DNA of 64,000 bases from JABMRF01 sp964584985 (GCA_964584985.1 CAZPBK010000001.1:1-64000); one strand, 5' to 3'; counted from the stretch's first letter, positions 1 to 7,284 are shown. Notes: generated from the letters alone by a model not told the origin. A program made the numbers and translations.

Positions 1-3
1 GAG

Positions 4-12
4 TTATCCACA
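4..12 (+). promoter_or_regulatory. Perfect DnaA box
   Basis: The nonamer TTATCCACA is an exact match to the consensus DnaA box. It lies 10 bases upstream of the -35 element of lexA. A single box does not make an origin, and I see no cluster of boxes in the visible sequence, but the upstream region is outside the window. It could be a regulatory DnaA site for lexA or the edge of a cluster further left. Confidence 0.5.
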
Positions 13-21
13 GGTTGGTTG

Positions 22-49
22 TTGACGTTCGTTTTTTGTTCGGTATAAT
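22..49 (+). promoter_or_regulatory. lexA promoter
   Basis: TTGACG (22-27) and TATAAT (44-49) are separated by 16 bases, a near-consensus sigma-70-type promoter. Transcription would begin near 56, giving a leader of about 40 bases. The LexA-type direct repeats described next overlap the spacer and the start region, so repressor binding would block this promoter directly. Confidence 0.8.
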
Positions 50-76
50 ACAAGTGAAAGCGAACAAAAAGCGAAC
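27..76 (+). promoter_or_regulatory. Candidate LexA operator: two opposed GTTC-N7-GTTC repeats
   Basis: GTTCGTTTTTTGTTCG (27-42) is a direct repeat of GTTC with 7 bases between copies. CGAACAAAAAGCGAAC (61-76) is the same element on the other strand, matching its reverse complement at 15 of 16 bases. The first copy fills the -35/-10 spacer; the second lies just after the predicted transcription start. GTTC-N7-GTTC is the known LexA box of Alphaproteobacteria, whereas the Gram-positive box is a CGAAC-N4-GTTCG palindrome. Autoregulation is inferred from position. No second copy was seen elsewhere in the window, including upstream of the polymerase IV gene. Confidence 0.7.
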
Positions 77-96
77 ATAAATAATTTTATAAAAAT

Positions 97-702
97 ATGT
101 CTACTTTAACCAAAAGACAAAGCGAAGTGTTAAAATTTATTAGAGATTTTGTCAAAGATTATGATTACTCTCCCAGCTGTCGGGAGATTGCTGATGGTCT
201 TAATGTTTCTTCACCGGCTACTATACATCAGCATCTGCAAACCTTGAAAAGTAAGGGATTTCTAAATATTGAAAAAGACTGCGCTCGGGGCTTGGAAATA
301 AATAAAGAGTTGATCGGTTTTGGCAAAAGTATTGAATTGCCCTTGGCCGGATTGATTACCGCTGGTGAACCAATTGAAGCGGTAGAAGACAATGAAACCA
401 TGGCCGTACCGGCTGACCTGGTTCCGGATGAAAGCGCTTTTGTTCTTAAAGTATCCGGACAATCAATGATTAACGAAGGAATATTGGACGGTGACTATGT
501 AGTGGTGGAGCGCAATCATTCTCCTCAAAACGGGGATGTGGTGGTAGCTCTTTTGAATAACGCTTATGCCACCTTGAAAAAGTTTTATCGAGAAACCAGT
601 AGAATTCGTTTGCAACCGGCCAATCCGACCATGAAGCCAATTTATTGCAAGGATGTGGCTATCAGAGGAGTAGTCAGAGCTATAATAAGAAAGTTCTCTT
701 AA
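97..702 (+). CDS. lexA: LexA repressor, SOS response regulator
   Basis: A 201-residue LexA of normal length. Residues 1-65 are the winged helix DNA-binding domain, starting with the typical 'LTKRQSEVLKFI' and containing 'YSPSCREIADGL'. The C-terminal S24-type self-cleavage domain has the scissile Ala89-Gly90 in 'LITAGEP', the catalytic Ser123 in 'SGQSMINEG' and Lys161 in 'YATLKK'. RecA-stimulated self-cleavage would inactivate it and derepress damage genes; that is family knowledge. It heads a run of repair genes and is preceded by a strong promoter with LexA-type repeats, so it probably represses itself. There is no clear Shine-Dalgarno sequence before the ATG. Confidence 0.97.
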   Translation: MSTLTKRQSEVLKFIRDFVKDYDYSPSCREIADGLNVSSPATIHQHLQTLKSKGFLNIEKDCARGLEINKELIGFGKSIELPLAGLITAGEPIEAVEDNETMAVPADLVPDESAFVLKVSGQSMINEGILDGDYVVVERNHSPQNGDVVVALLNNAYATLKKFYRETSRIRLQPANPTMKPIYCKDVAIRGVVRAIIRKFS

Positions 703-709
703 TTTATAT

Positions 710-1174
710 ATGTGTTCAAGAATAGGTTTTTCCGTAAATTTGGTGAACAAAGGAGAACTAAGCAGGTTTTTATCGATAAAAGAGCGACCAAGACTGAAAA
801 AGGGAGAATTTATTCAATCATTTTTTTGGCGAAATAAGGCTTTTTTACCGGCTGAAGAAGAAGGATTAGTTAAATTGTATCCTTGGGGCAGTAAAGATTC
901 TCTTGTTAAATTGCCGCGAGGCGGTTGTTTGAAACTGGAATCTTTGCGTGATGGGCACTTGGATTGGTTGACTCCCAAGAAGATCAAGATTCCCAGTGAA
1001 AGGGGTTATGAAAAAGGACATTGGTTTAAAACCCCAAAAGGTTTGGTCGGAATTAAGGTTCGTTATCACAATTTAACCCGGGTTTATCTTTTGACCATGA
1101 AAGCTTCAAGTGTTTTTCAGGAATATACCGGCTCAAAAAGAATGCCTGTTGGGACTATAAGATATTTAAAATAA
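710..1174 (+). CDS. Divergent mini SRAP (HMCES/YedK-like) protein
   Basis: A 154-residue protein starting 7 bases after the lexA stop. It begins Met-Cys ('MCSRIGFS'), as SRAP proteins do ('MCGRF'). In that family Cys2, exposed after Met removal, bonds covalently to abasic sites in single-stranded DNA. Other SRAP-like traces are 'LYPWGSKD' (56-63, compare 'WGLIPxWAKD'), 'RGYEKGHW' (98-105, likely holding the family Glu) and 'KRMPVGTI' (143-150, compare 'HDRMPVIL'). It is shorter than the usual 200 or more residues, and the conserved His before 'RMPV' is replaced (Ser142/Lys143). The setting beside lexA and upstream of dinB fits abasic-site protection. The assignment is by motif only and moderately sure. 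Confidence 0.6.
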   Translation: MCSRIGFSVNLVNKGELSRFLSIKERPRLKKGEFIQSFFWRNKAFLPAEEEGLVKLYPWGSKDSLVKLPRGGCLKLESLRDGHLDWLTPKKIKIPSERGYEKGHWFKTPKGLVGIKVRYHNLTRVYLLTMKASSVFQEYTGSKRMPVGTIRYLK

Positions 1175-1540
1175 AAATAAATAAATCAAGAGGCTGGATG
1201 CAATTGGATTTGAGCTATGGCTGAGATCCAAAATAAGCATGGTGTATTCAGTCTCTTGAATGAATTTTATGACTTCAAAAAGAAAAATCAAAAAAGCCTA
1301 TCGAAGCGTAGTTGCTTTTTGGCAGGATTTAACCATTAATGTTTAATTTAATTTAAACTAAAATTATAATTTTATGAAATCAACTTATATCCCTTTTTCT
1401 CCTGAGTTAATTCTAAAAATCAATTTATAAAAATTATGAGTGATGAGGAGATAAAACTTTCTATACTTAGGTTTTTAAGTCGTTTAAATGATTGAGATCT
1501 CCTGTTTTGCAGGGGATCTTAATTAAAGGATAAAGTTTTT
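1175..1540 (+). other. Intergenic region with hairpins and two tiny ORFs
   Basis: 366 bases without a recognisable gene. A long-range stem can form between CAAGAG (1187-1192) and CTCTTG (1253-1258). A 25-codon basic ORF runs 1269-1346 and a 19-codon ORF runs 1436-1495. The second ends exactly at a strong hairpin, AGATCTCCTG (1495-1504) with CAGGGGATCT (1510-1519). That hairpin is not followed by a clean T-run, so it is as likely a leader structure of the next gene as a terminator. No promoter, tRNA or LexA box was recognised. Confidence 0.4.
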
Positions 1541-1786
1541 ATGTTGGAGCAAGTAAATCAACAAATTGAAGTTTTGGTGGCCTTTATGCGCAATAAGATT
1601 TTGCCACTGAGTTTTCGTTGGGAGAATAAAAGATATTCCGTTAAAAAAGTTAATTTGGTGAACAGTGAATATAAGGGACGGGAAAAGATTTATTATTTCT
1701 CTGTAAATTCCAATAATGATTATTTTAAATTAGCTTTTTACTCTCATTCTCAGAAATGGGTGTTGCAAGAAGCTTATTTTGAGTAA
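1541..1786 (+). CDS. Small DUF6504-like protein next to polymerase IV
   Basis: An 81-residue protein ending 23 bases before the DNA polymerase IV gene. After a short helix (about 1-18) it has an all-beta pattern: 'LSFRWENKRYSVKKV', then a Tyr-rich strand 'KIYYFSVNSNNDYFKL' and 'QKWVLQEAYF'. This resembles DUF6504 proteins, which sit beside imuB/dinB-type polymerases in Actinobacteria and carry a similar 'FxWxGxxYxVxxV ... W' layout. The similarity is by pattern, not search, so the family call is tentative; the genomic association with a Y-family polymerase supports it. The start lies about 20 bases after a strong hairpin, and 'aaagga' may serve as a weak ribosome site. Confidence 0.45.
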   Translation: MLEQVNQQIEVLVAFMRNKILPLSFRWENKRYSVKKVNLVNSEYKGREKIYYFSVNSNNDYFKLAFYSHSQKWVLQEAYFE

Positions 1787-1809
1787 TCGTTTTTATTTTT
1801 ATTTGTTTT

Positions 1810-3009
1810 ATGAAAAGAGTGATATTTCATATTGACATGGATTCTTTTTTTGCCTCGGTGGAGCAACAGGCCAGGCCTTGTTTAAGAAACAGGCCTATGG
1901 CGGTTTGCGGTAAGGAAAAGTCACGCAGTATTGTTGTGGCTTCTTCGGTACAAGCCAAAGAAAAGGGAGTAAAAACAGGAATGCCCGCTTTTAAGGTGAT
2001 AAAACTTTGTCCAAATATTGAGTTTGTGGAACCTGATCCGGTAAAATACAAGGATGTTTCTCAGCGAGTTATGGACATTTTTTCCCGGTTTTCTCCAAAG
2101 ATGGAAATTTTCAGTATTGATGAAGTTTTTTTGGATATGAGCGGCTTGGTTAAAAACATTGAGCAAATAAAATGTTCATCGCAGAAGATAAAAAAGCAAT
2201 TAAAGCAAGAAATCGGTTCTTTTATTACTTGTTCGGTCGGAGTGGGGGGCAATAAGTTTTTAGCTAAATTAGCTTCGGATAAGGATAAACCTAACGGACT
2301 TTTTATAATAAATAAACAAAATATGGATTCGGTTCTTTTGAGTTCCAAGCTTACTGATTTTTGTGGAATCGGTTTTCGGTTGAAAAAACGTTTAAATGAT
2401 TTAGGAGTGGACTCAGTGAAAAAGTTGCGAAATTTCCCTAAAAATAGATTAATTGAATTTTTTGGTCCGGACAGAGCTCAAAAATTGCATAATATGGCTA
2501 TTGGTAGAGACTTTTCCGAGCTTGTTTGTCATCGCTCAAAACCAAAGTCAATCAGCCGAGCTTATACTTTAAATCAAAGCACAGCTGACAAAGAAAAGAT
2601 TTCACTGGTTTTAATGCATTTGACTGAAAAAGCAGGTCAAGAGCTAAGAAAAAATAATTTATCCGCCGGAAAGATCCAGGTTTTTTTGCGCTATAGTGAT
2701 TTTTCCATGGTCAGTTTGGGAAAAAAGATGAACGGATATTGTCGCGACAGTCAAAAATTTTTTCAAACTGCAACTACAATTTTACATAAAGTTCGTTTTG
2801 CCAAAATGGTTAGAGCGGTGGGCATAAGGTTTGACGATTTTGTTCCTTTTAATCGTCAATTGCCTTTGTGGCCGTCTGAAAGAAAAAAGCTAAAACTTGT
2901 TCCTTGGTTGGATAAAATTAATGATCAATGCGGGGAATTAACCATTAAACCGGCTTATTTGCTTAAAATGAAAAAATTAAAAGACCGAGCCGGCGGGTTT
3001 TGTAAATAA
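1810..3009 (+). CDS. dinB: DNA polymerase IV (Y-family translesion polymerase)
   Basis: A 399-residue Y-family polymerase of slightly more than usual length. Catalytic acidic residues are visible: Asp9 in 'HIDMDSFFASVEQ' and Asp104-Glu105 in 'FSIDEVFLDMSG'. The palm/fingers are followed by the helix-hairpin-helix thumb ('LTDFCGIGFRLKKRLNDLG', about 180-198) and the little-finger domain (about 240-350). It would copy past damaged bases at the cost of fidelity. It is the last gene of the lexA-led cassette and probably belongs to the SOS regulon, although no LexA-type box is visible directly upstream. A weak hairpin with a T-run follows the stop. Confidence 0.95.
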   Translation: MKRVIFHIDMDSFFASVEQQARPCLRNRPMAVCGKEKSRSIVVASSVQAKEKGVKTGMPAFKVIKLCPNIEFVEPDPVKYKDVSQRVMDIFSRFSPKMEIFSIDEVFLDMSGLVKNIEQIKCSSQKIKKQLKQEIGSFITCSVGVGGNKFLAKLASDKDKPNGLFIINKQNMDSVLLSSKLTDFCGIGFRLKKRLNDLGVDSVKKLRNFPKNRLIEFFGPDRAQKLHNMAIGRDFSELVCHRSKPKSISRAYTLNQSTADKEKISLVLMHLTEKAGQELRKNNLSAGKIQVFLRYSDFSMVSLGKKMNGYCRDSQKFFQTATTILHKVRFAKMVRAVGIRFDDFVPFNRQLPLWPSERKKLKLVPWLDKINDQCGELTIKPAYLLKMKKLKDRAGGFCK

Positions 3010-3035
3010 ATACTGTTAAAAACTCACAAAAACTT

Positions 3036-3058
3036 AGCCACAAGGCTTGTTTTTTTTT
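3036..3058 (+). terminator. Probable terminator after dinB
   Basis: AGCC-ACAA-GGCT (3036-3047) forms a short 4-bp stem followed closely by a run of nine T. The stem is weak, but its position between dinB and a new promoter supports termination. Confidence 0.5.
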
Positions 3059-3069
3059 GCTTGAAAATT

Positions 3070-3078
3070 TGCTATAAT
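3070..3078 (+). promoter_or_regulatory. Extended -10 promoter of the hydrogenase-type operon
   Basis: TGCTATAAT is an extended -10 element ending 8 bases before the ATG at 3087. No good -35 is visible. Transcription would start at or within a base or two of the start codon, so the mRNA is probably leaderless. Confidence 0.6.
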
Positions 3079-3086
3079 TTAAGCAT

Positions 3087-4076
3087 ATGAATAAGAAAAA
3101 AGTGCGGGGATTTATAACTGAATTGTTAAAAAAGGGGGAAGTTTACGCACCGGTAAAAAAATCCGGTCGGATTTTGGTGGAAAAAATTGATAAATCCGAG
3201 CAGATTAATTGGTCAGGGAAGATACCAAATAATACTTTTAAATCTATTGTGCTTCCGCCGAAGGAAGAACTTTTTTCTTGGAAAAAGGGACAAAAAAATA
3301 TAAACACCATTGAGCCAAAGCAAAAAAAGACCTTTGTTTTAGGTATAAATATTTTGGATTTGCAAGCCTTGGCTCTCTTGGAACAGGTTTTTGAAAAGGA
3401 CTATTATTTTCAAAAGCGCCGGCAAAACATTTATTATATTGGCTTTACCGGAGGACTTGTCTCTGATTTTCGTCGATACAAGGTTTTTCATCAAAAATAT
3501 GAAGAAGATGTTTTAGAACATTTGATTTTTGATGTGTTTATTGAAAAACAGAAAAACAACAATCATTTATTTTTTTCCGGTTCGGAAAAAGGGCAACGTC
3601 TTTTGGAAAACAACAAAATTAAAGATTACGAAAATATAGAATTTGCCGGACTTATTCCCGAGGAAGGGGCTGATCCTCGTATTGAGGAAAACAAGCAGGC
3701 TGTTTTACTTAACCCCAATCATCCGCTTTGGGATGAATTGGCGCGAATTTGTTTGGGTTGCGGTCGTTGCACTCTTGATTGTCCGACCTGTTTTTGTTTT
3801 GACCAGCAAGATGAAAAAGGGGGAGAGACAATTGTTAAAACCAGAAAATGGGGCAGTTGTCTTTTTCCCGAGTTTTCCAAAGTGGCTGGCGGAAAAAAAG
3901 ACTTGGAAACCATAAAAAAACGATTGTATTTTTGGTATTATCATAAATTTGTGCGTATCGCCGATGAATACAATTATTACGGCTGTGTCTCTTGTATGCG
4001 TTGTTTTAAAACCTGTCCGGTGGCCATTAATATTGCCAAAAATCTTCAAAAACTAAAAAAAGCAAAGAAAAAATAA
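3087..4076 (+). CDS. Sulfhydrogenase beta-type 4Fe-4S electron-transfer subunit
   Basis: A 329-residue iron-sulfur protein resembling HydB of group 3b [NiFe] sulfhydrogenases and AsrA of anaerobic sulfite reductase. The C-terminal part holds two 4Fe-4S motifs: Cys222/225/228/232 in 'CLGCGRCTLDC' and Cys300/303/306/310 in 'CVSCMRCFKTCP'. Between them lies 'KWGSCLFPEF', matching the family's conserved 'WDSCxFP' segment. In the family the subunit passes electrons between the NAD(P)/FAD gamma subunit and the hydrogenase small subunit in the cytoplasm. The gamma gene follows after 1 base and a delta gene lies further down, but no alpha (NiFe) subunit is present, so the final electron acceptor here is unknown. 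Confidence 0.85.
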   Translation: MNKKKVRGFITELLKKGEVYAPVKKSGRILVEKIDKSEQINWSGKIPNNTFKSIVLPPKEELFSWKKGQKNINTIEPKQKKTFVLGINILDLQALALLEQVFEKDYYFQKRRQNIYYIGFTGGLVSDFRRYKVFHQKYEEDVLEHLIFDVFIEKQKNNNHLFFSGSEKGQRLLENNKIKDYENIEFAGLIPEEGADPRIEENKQAVLLNPNHPLWDELARICLGCGRCTLDCPTCFCFDQQDEKGGETIVKTRKWGSCLFPEFSKVAGGKKDLETIKKRLYFWYYHKFVRIADEYNYYGCVSCMRCFKTCPVAINIAKNLQKLKKAKKK

Positions 4077-4077
4077 T

Positions 4078-4875
4078 ATGAAAAACCTTTATAAATTGGA
4101 GCCGGCGGTAATTAGCCGAATTATTAAAGAAAATCCAACTACCAAAACTTTGTATTTGAAATTAAAAAAACAAAAAGATTTTGATTTTCTGCCCGGACAG
4201 TTTATGCAAATAGGTTTACCCGGATTTGGCGAAGCGCCCATGTCTATTTCTTCTTGCCCGTTAAAAGCCAAAAAGTTTTTTACTTTAAGCATAAGGTCGG
4301 TGGGGAGATTAACTGAAAAATTAAATACGCTAAAGAAAGGGGAGCTTGTTTATGTGCGTGGACCTTTTGGCAACGGTTTTCCAAAATCCGGAAATAATTT
4401 GATTCTAATTGCCGGTGGCTGCGGTTTTTTCCCTTTAAAATCAGTTTATGATCAATACCGGGATGACAAGAAAAAAAACATGCAAGTTTTTTGGGGTTGT
4501 CGTGATCAAAAATCACTTTCTTTTCAAAGAGATTTAAAAAAAATTAAAGACAAGCATCAATTGAATCTGATTTTGGAAAAAGAAAAAATGCTCGGATTTA
4601 GCGACAAGCCCGGTTTTGTGACCGAGCTTTTACAAAAAAAAGAACTTTTAGCTGAGCCCGAGGTTTTTGTTTGCGGTCCCGATCCAATGTACAAGCCGGT
4701 AGTTAAAGTTCTTTTGGCCAAAAAAATAAAACCAAAGAATATTTATTTTTCTTTGGAGCGACGAATGCATTGCGGTATTGGGATTTGCCAGCATTGCGCC
4801 ATCGGTTCAAAATATGTATGTCGAGATGGTCCGATTTTTGATTATGAATTTTTAAAACAAGTTAATTATTTATAA
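4078..4875 (+). CDS. Sulfhydrogenase gamma-type FAD/NAD(P) reductase subunit
   Basis: A 265-residue flavoprotein of the HydG (sulfhydrogenase gamma)/AsrB/PyrK type. The N-terminal barrel binds FAD ('LPGQFMQIGLPG', 38-49; 'APMSISS', 53-59). The Rossmann part binds NAD(P) ('GGCGFFPLKS', 113-122). The C-terminal 2Fe-2S site is Cys232, Cys237, Cys240 and Cys248. In the family it oxidises or reduces NAD(P)H and passes electrons to the beta subunit. It begins 1 base after the beta gene, so the two are cotranscribed and very likely form a complex. The same fold serves dihydroorotate dehydrogenase (PyrK), but the partner gene makes the sulfhydrogenase/sulfite-reductase-type role more likely. Confidence 0.87.
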   Translation: MKNLYKLEPAVISRIIKENPTTKTLYLKLKKQKDFDFLPGQFMQIGLPGFGEAPMSISSCPLKAKKFFTLSIRSVGRLTEKLNTLKKGELVYVRGPFGNGFPKSGNNLILIAGGCGFFPLKSVYDQYRDDKKKNMQVFWGCRDQKSLSFQRDLKKIKDKHQLNLILEKEKMLGFSDKPGFVTELLQKKELLAEPEVFVCGPDPMYKPVVKVLLAKKIKPKNIYFSLERRMHCGIGICQHCAIGSKYVCRDGPIFDYEFLKQVNYL

Positions 4876-4881
4876 AATCAT

Positions 4882-5355
4882 ATGAATGTTTTATTCAAAG
4901 AAAAAGTGGGGACTTATTATATTATTACTGTCTTGGTATTACTGACCAGTTTGTTTTTTATTATTTTATTGGCTTCACAGTTCACTGAGCATGCGGTTCC
5001 CCTAAATACTCCGACCAAGGTGATCGTAGCCGTTGTTTTGATTTTAGACTTGATTGTCCTGGTGGCTTTTCGACAGATGACCATAACGGTTACCGATAAA
5101 ATGTTGATTTTCGGATACGGTAGATTCACGAAAAAGTTTTATTTGGCTAATATAGAAAAAGTTGAGGTGGGTGAATATAAATTTTCCAATTATTTGGGTT
5201 ATGGTATTCGTTACGGTCGAGATAAAACAATCGGTTATACTCCGCGCGGAGGCCAAGGCCTTAGAATCAGCGTAAAGAACGAGAAAAAGGATTATTTTTT
5301 TATTACTGACCATGCCCAAGAATTAAAAAGTTTAATAGAAAGTAGAAACAGATAA
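4882..5355 (+). CDS. Two-TM membrane protein with PH-like domain
   Basis: A 157-residue protein with two hydrophobic helices, about 10-35 ('ITVLVLLTSLFFIILLA') and 46-66. A mainly beta region follows ('MTITVTDKMLIFGYGRF', then 'LRISVKNEKKDYFFITD') and resembles bacterial PH-like (bPH) domains, where a membrane anchor precedes a beta sandwich. It lies 6 bases after the gamma subunit gene and 1 base before the delta subunit gene. It is therefore in the same operon but is not a known hydrogenase component. It could tether the electron-transfer complex to the membrane; that is speculation. The function is unknown. Confidence 0.6.
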   Translation: MNVLFKEKVGTYYIITVLVLLTSLFFIILLASQFTEHAVPLNTPTKVIVAVVLILDLIVLVAFRQMTITVTDKMLIFGYGRFTKKFYLANIEKVEVGEYKFSNYLGYGIRYGRDKTIGYTPRGGQGLRISVKNEKKDYFFITDHAQELKSLIESRNR

Positions 5356-5356
5356 T

Positions 5357-6031
5357 ATGCCAAAAAAATACAGAATTGCTATTTTTTCTTGTGCCAGCTT
5401 GAAAAACTCTGATTTTAAGCTAAGTAACTGTCCAAAAGAGTTTTTCGGTTTGGCCAAAATAATTGAGCTGAGAACTTTTTATTGGCCAAACTGGTCTGAT
5501 TCAGGGGTTGAACAAGGACTTGATTGGGTTTTTGTGCGAATTAAAAAAAATAGCGCTGAAAAATTGGATTTTATAAAAAAAATCAGAAAAAATTCCAAGC
5601 ATTTGATAAAAATGGAAAACTCTGATTTTTGTAATAACAAAACCGGCTTTAAGTCAAAAAATTGGATAAAAAATATAAGATTTGATGCTTTTGTGCCCGA
5701 TTGCCCGCTTAGCGCTTATGAGTTTTTTGGTTTTTTGCACAGGGTTTTAATTGATAAAAAACCTGACGGAGAAAATCCGGTTTGCTATGAGTGTCAATTG
5801 GCCGGGCACGAATGTTTACTTAAAAAGGGTAAAATTTGTTTTGGGCCGATTACGCGTGGTGGGTGTAAGGCTTTTTGTCTGCAACACGGTAGAGCTTGTT
5901 GGGGGTGTCGCGGGCTTTTGGAAGATGCTCAAGTGAAAAATTTAACCGTAAAATTAAAAAAAGAAAACTATTCTCAATCACAAATTAAAAAACATTTAAC
6001 AACAATGAGTTTTTCCAACAAGAGCGATTGA
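5357..6031 (+). CDS. Degenerate sulfhydrogenase delta (small) subunit
   Basis: A 224-residue homologue of the delta subunit of group 3b [NiFe] hydrogenase (NADH:ubiquinone oxidoreductase 20 kDa-like family). The C-terminal half is well conserved: 'VCYECQLAGHECLL', 'CFGPITRGGCKAFC' and 'ACWGCRG' supply the medial and distal cluster cysteines (143, 146, 153, 161, 170, 174, 181, 184). The proximal cluster site is damaged. The usual N-terminal Cys-x2-Cys is only Cys12 followed by Leu15; Cys92 and Cys116 may be the other two ligands. The region is also shorter than in family members of about 260 residues. With the large subunit gene missing, it probably acts only in electron transfer or is decaying. 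Confidence 0.8.
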   Translation: MPKKYRIAIFSCASLKNSDFKLSNCPKEFFGLAKIIELRTFYWPNWSDSGVEQGLDWVFVRIKKNSAEKLDFIKKIRKNSKHLIKMENSDFCNNKTGFKSKNWIKNIRFDAFVPDCPLSAYEFFGFLHRVLIDKKPDGENPVCYECQLAGHECLLKKGKICFGPITRGGCKAFCLQHGRACWGCRGLLEDAQVKNLTVKLKKENYSQSQIKKHLTTMSFSNKSD

Positions 6032-6036
6032 TTGTT

Positions 6037-6065
6037 TTGTTTATCCTTTGTAATTCTGTTATAAT
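6037..6065 (+). promoter_or_regulatory. pgk promoter
   Basis: TTGTTT (6037-6042) and TATAAT (6060-6065) are 17 bases apart, and the -10 is extended (TGTTATAAT). Transcription would start near 6072, giving a leader of about 37 bases for pgk. Confidence 0.75.
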
Positions 6066-6108
6066 GTCAAAGGTAATTGGTTAAATAAATTAGTTTAGTT
6101 ATTGAAAA

Positions 6109-7284
6109 ATGAAGGAGCTGAAAAATATAAAAAATCAAAAAGTTATTGTTCGTTGCGACTTTAATGTGCCGATCAAAAAAGGCAAAGTGGGAGAGGATTT
6201 TAAAATAAAAGCGGTCTTGCCGACCATAAAACTGCTTTTAAAAAATAAAAATAAATTGATTTTGGTTTCTCATTTGGGACGACCAAAAGGTCAAAGAGTG
6301 AAAAAATTAAGCTTGGAGCCGGTTCTGAAAAATCTCAAAAAACAATTGAGAACAAGAAAAATTGAATTCATTAGAGCTGAGATTGATAAAAATTTGGAAA
6401 ATAAGGTTGATTTAAGATTTAAAAAAGCTGACATTGTTTTATTGGAAAATATTCGTTACGACCAAAGAGAAAATAAAAACCAAAAAAACCTGGCTCGGTT
6501 TTTGGCCAAGACAGCGGAAGTATTTGTTAACGAAGCTTTTGCCTTGTCGCATCGACAAACTTCATCTTCAGTGGCTATTTGTCAATATTTGCCGAGTTAT
6601 TTAGGATTGCGTTTTCAAAAAGAAATTGATTTTTTAAGTCAGATTTTAAATTCCGCCAAACCAAGTTGTGCCCTTATCGGCGGAGCCAAGGTGAGATCCA
6701 AATTTCAAGCGGTTAATAGATTTTTAAAAATTTACAGTAAAGTAATGCTGGGTGGAGGAGTGGCCAATACTTTTTTGGTGGCCAAGGGGTATAAAATTGG
6801 AGACTCTTTGTTTGAACCGGAGTATTTGAGACGCGCCAAAAGACTGATTAAGTCTAAAAGAGTTATTTTACCCATAGATGTTTTGGTGACGGATAGAAAA
6901 AAAGAAAATGTTAAGGTTGTTAAAATTAAAAAAGATAAAAATATTTGTCAAAAAAAAGAACAAATTTTGGATATTGGACCGGCAACCGTTAAAAAATATA
7001 GTGGTCTTGTGAAAAAAGCAAAAACCATTGTCTGGTCCGGACCAATGGGTTTGCTGGAAGATCCTCGTTTCAGTCACGGTACGATTGCTTTGGCCAGAAT
7101 CATTGGAGCTCGCGGTTCGGGCAAAGCTTTGGCTGTAGCCGGTGGTGGAGAAACGGTTTTGGCCATAAAAAAATCCCATATGAGCAGGTATTATGATTTT
7201 ATTTCCACCGGAGGGGGAGCTATGCTGGAATTTTTACAAGGAAAACCATTGCCCGGATATAAAGCCGTTAAATATAAAAAATAA
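6109..7284 (+). CDS. pgk: Phosphoglycerate kinase
   Basis: A 391-residue monomeric PGK of standard length. It converts 1,3-bisphosphoglycerate and ADP to 3-phosphoglycerate and ATP. Visible motifs are the substrate-binding 'VRCDFNVPIKKGK' near residue 14, 'VSHLGRPKG', 'LIGGAKVRSK', 'VWSGPMGLLE' and the C-terminal nucleotide loop 'ISTGGGAMLEFL'. It opens a lower-glycolysis group with enolase and two phosphoglycerate mutases, interrupted only by a SIMPL-domain gene, and has its own promoter. Confidence 0.97.
   Translation: MKELKNIKNQKVIVRCDFNVPIKKGKVGEDFKIKAVLPTIKLLLKNKNKLILVSHLGRPKGQRVKKLSLEPVLKNLKKQLRTRKIEFIRAEIDKNLENKVDLRFKKADIVLLENIRYDQRENKNQKNLARFLAKTAEVFVNEAFALSHRQTSSSVAICQYLPSYLGLRFQKEIDFLSQILNSAKPSCALIGGAKVRSKFQAVNRFLKIYSKVMLGGGVANTFLVAKGYKIGDSLFEPEYLRRAKRLIKSKRVILPIDVLVTDRKKENVKVVKIKKDKNICQKKEQILDIGPATVKKYSGLVKKAKTIVWSGPMGLLEDPRFSHGTIALARIIGARGSGKALAVAGGGETVLAIKKSHMSRYYDFISTGGGAMLEFLQGKPLPGYKAVKYKK

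Noticed and set aside
1..96. Replication origin at the left edge
   Set aside because: Only one DnaA box is visible and neither dnaA nor dnaN is present; the evidence is not enough.
1495..1519. Intrinsic terminator before the DUF6504-like gene
   Set aside because: The hairpin is strong, but the following bases are TAATTAAAGG rather than a T-run, so a leader structure is at least as likely.
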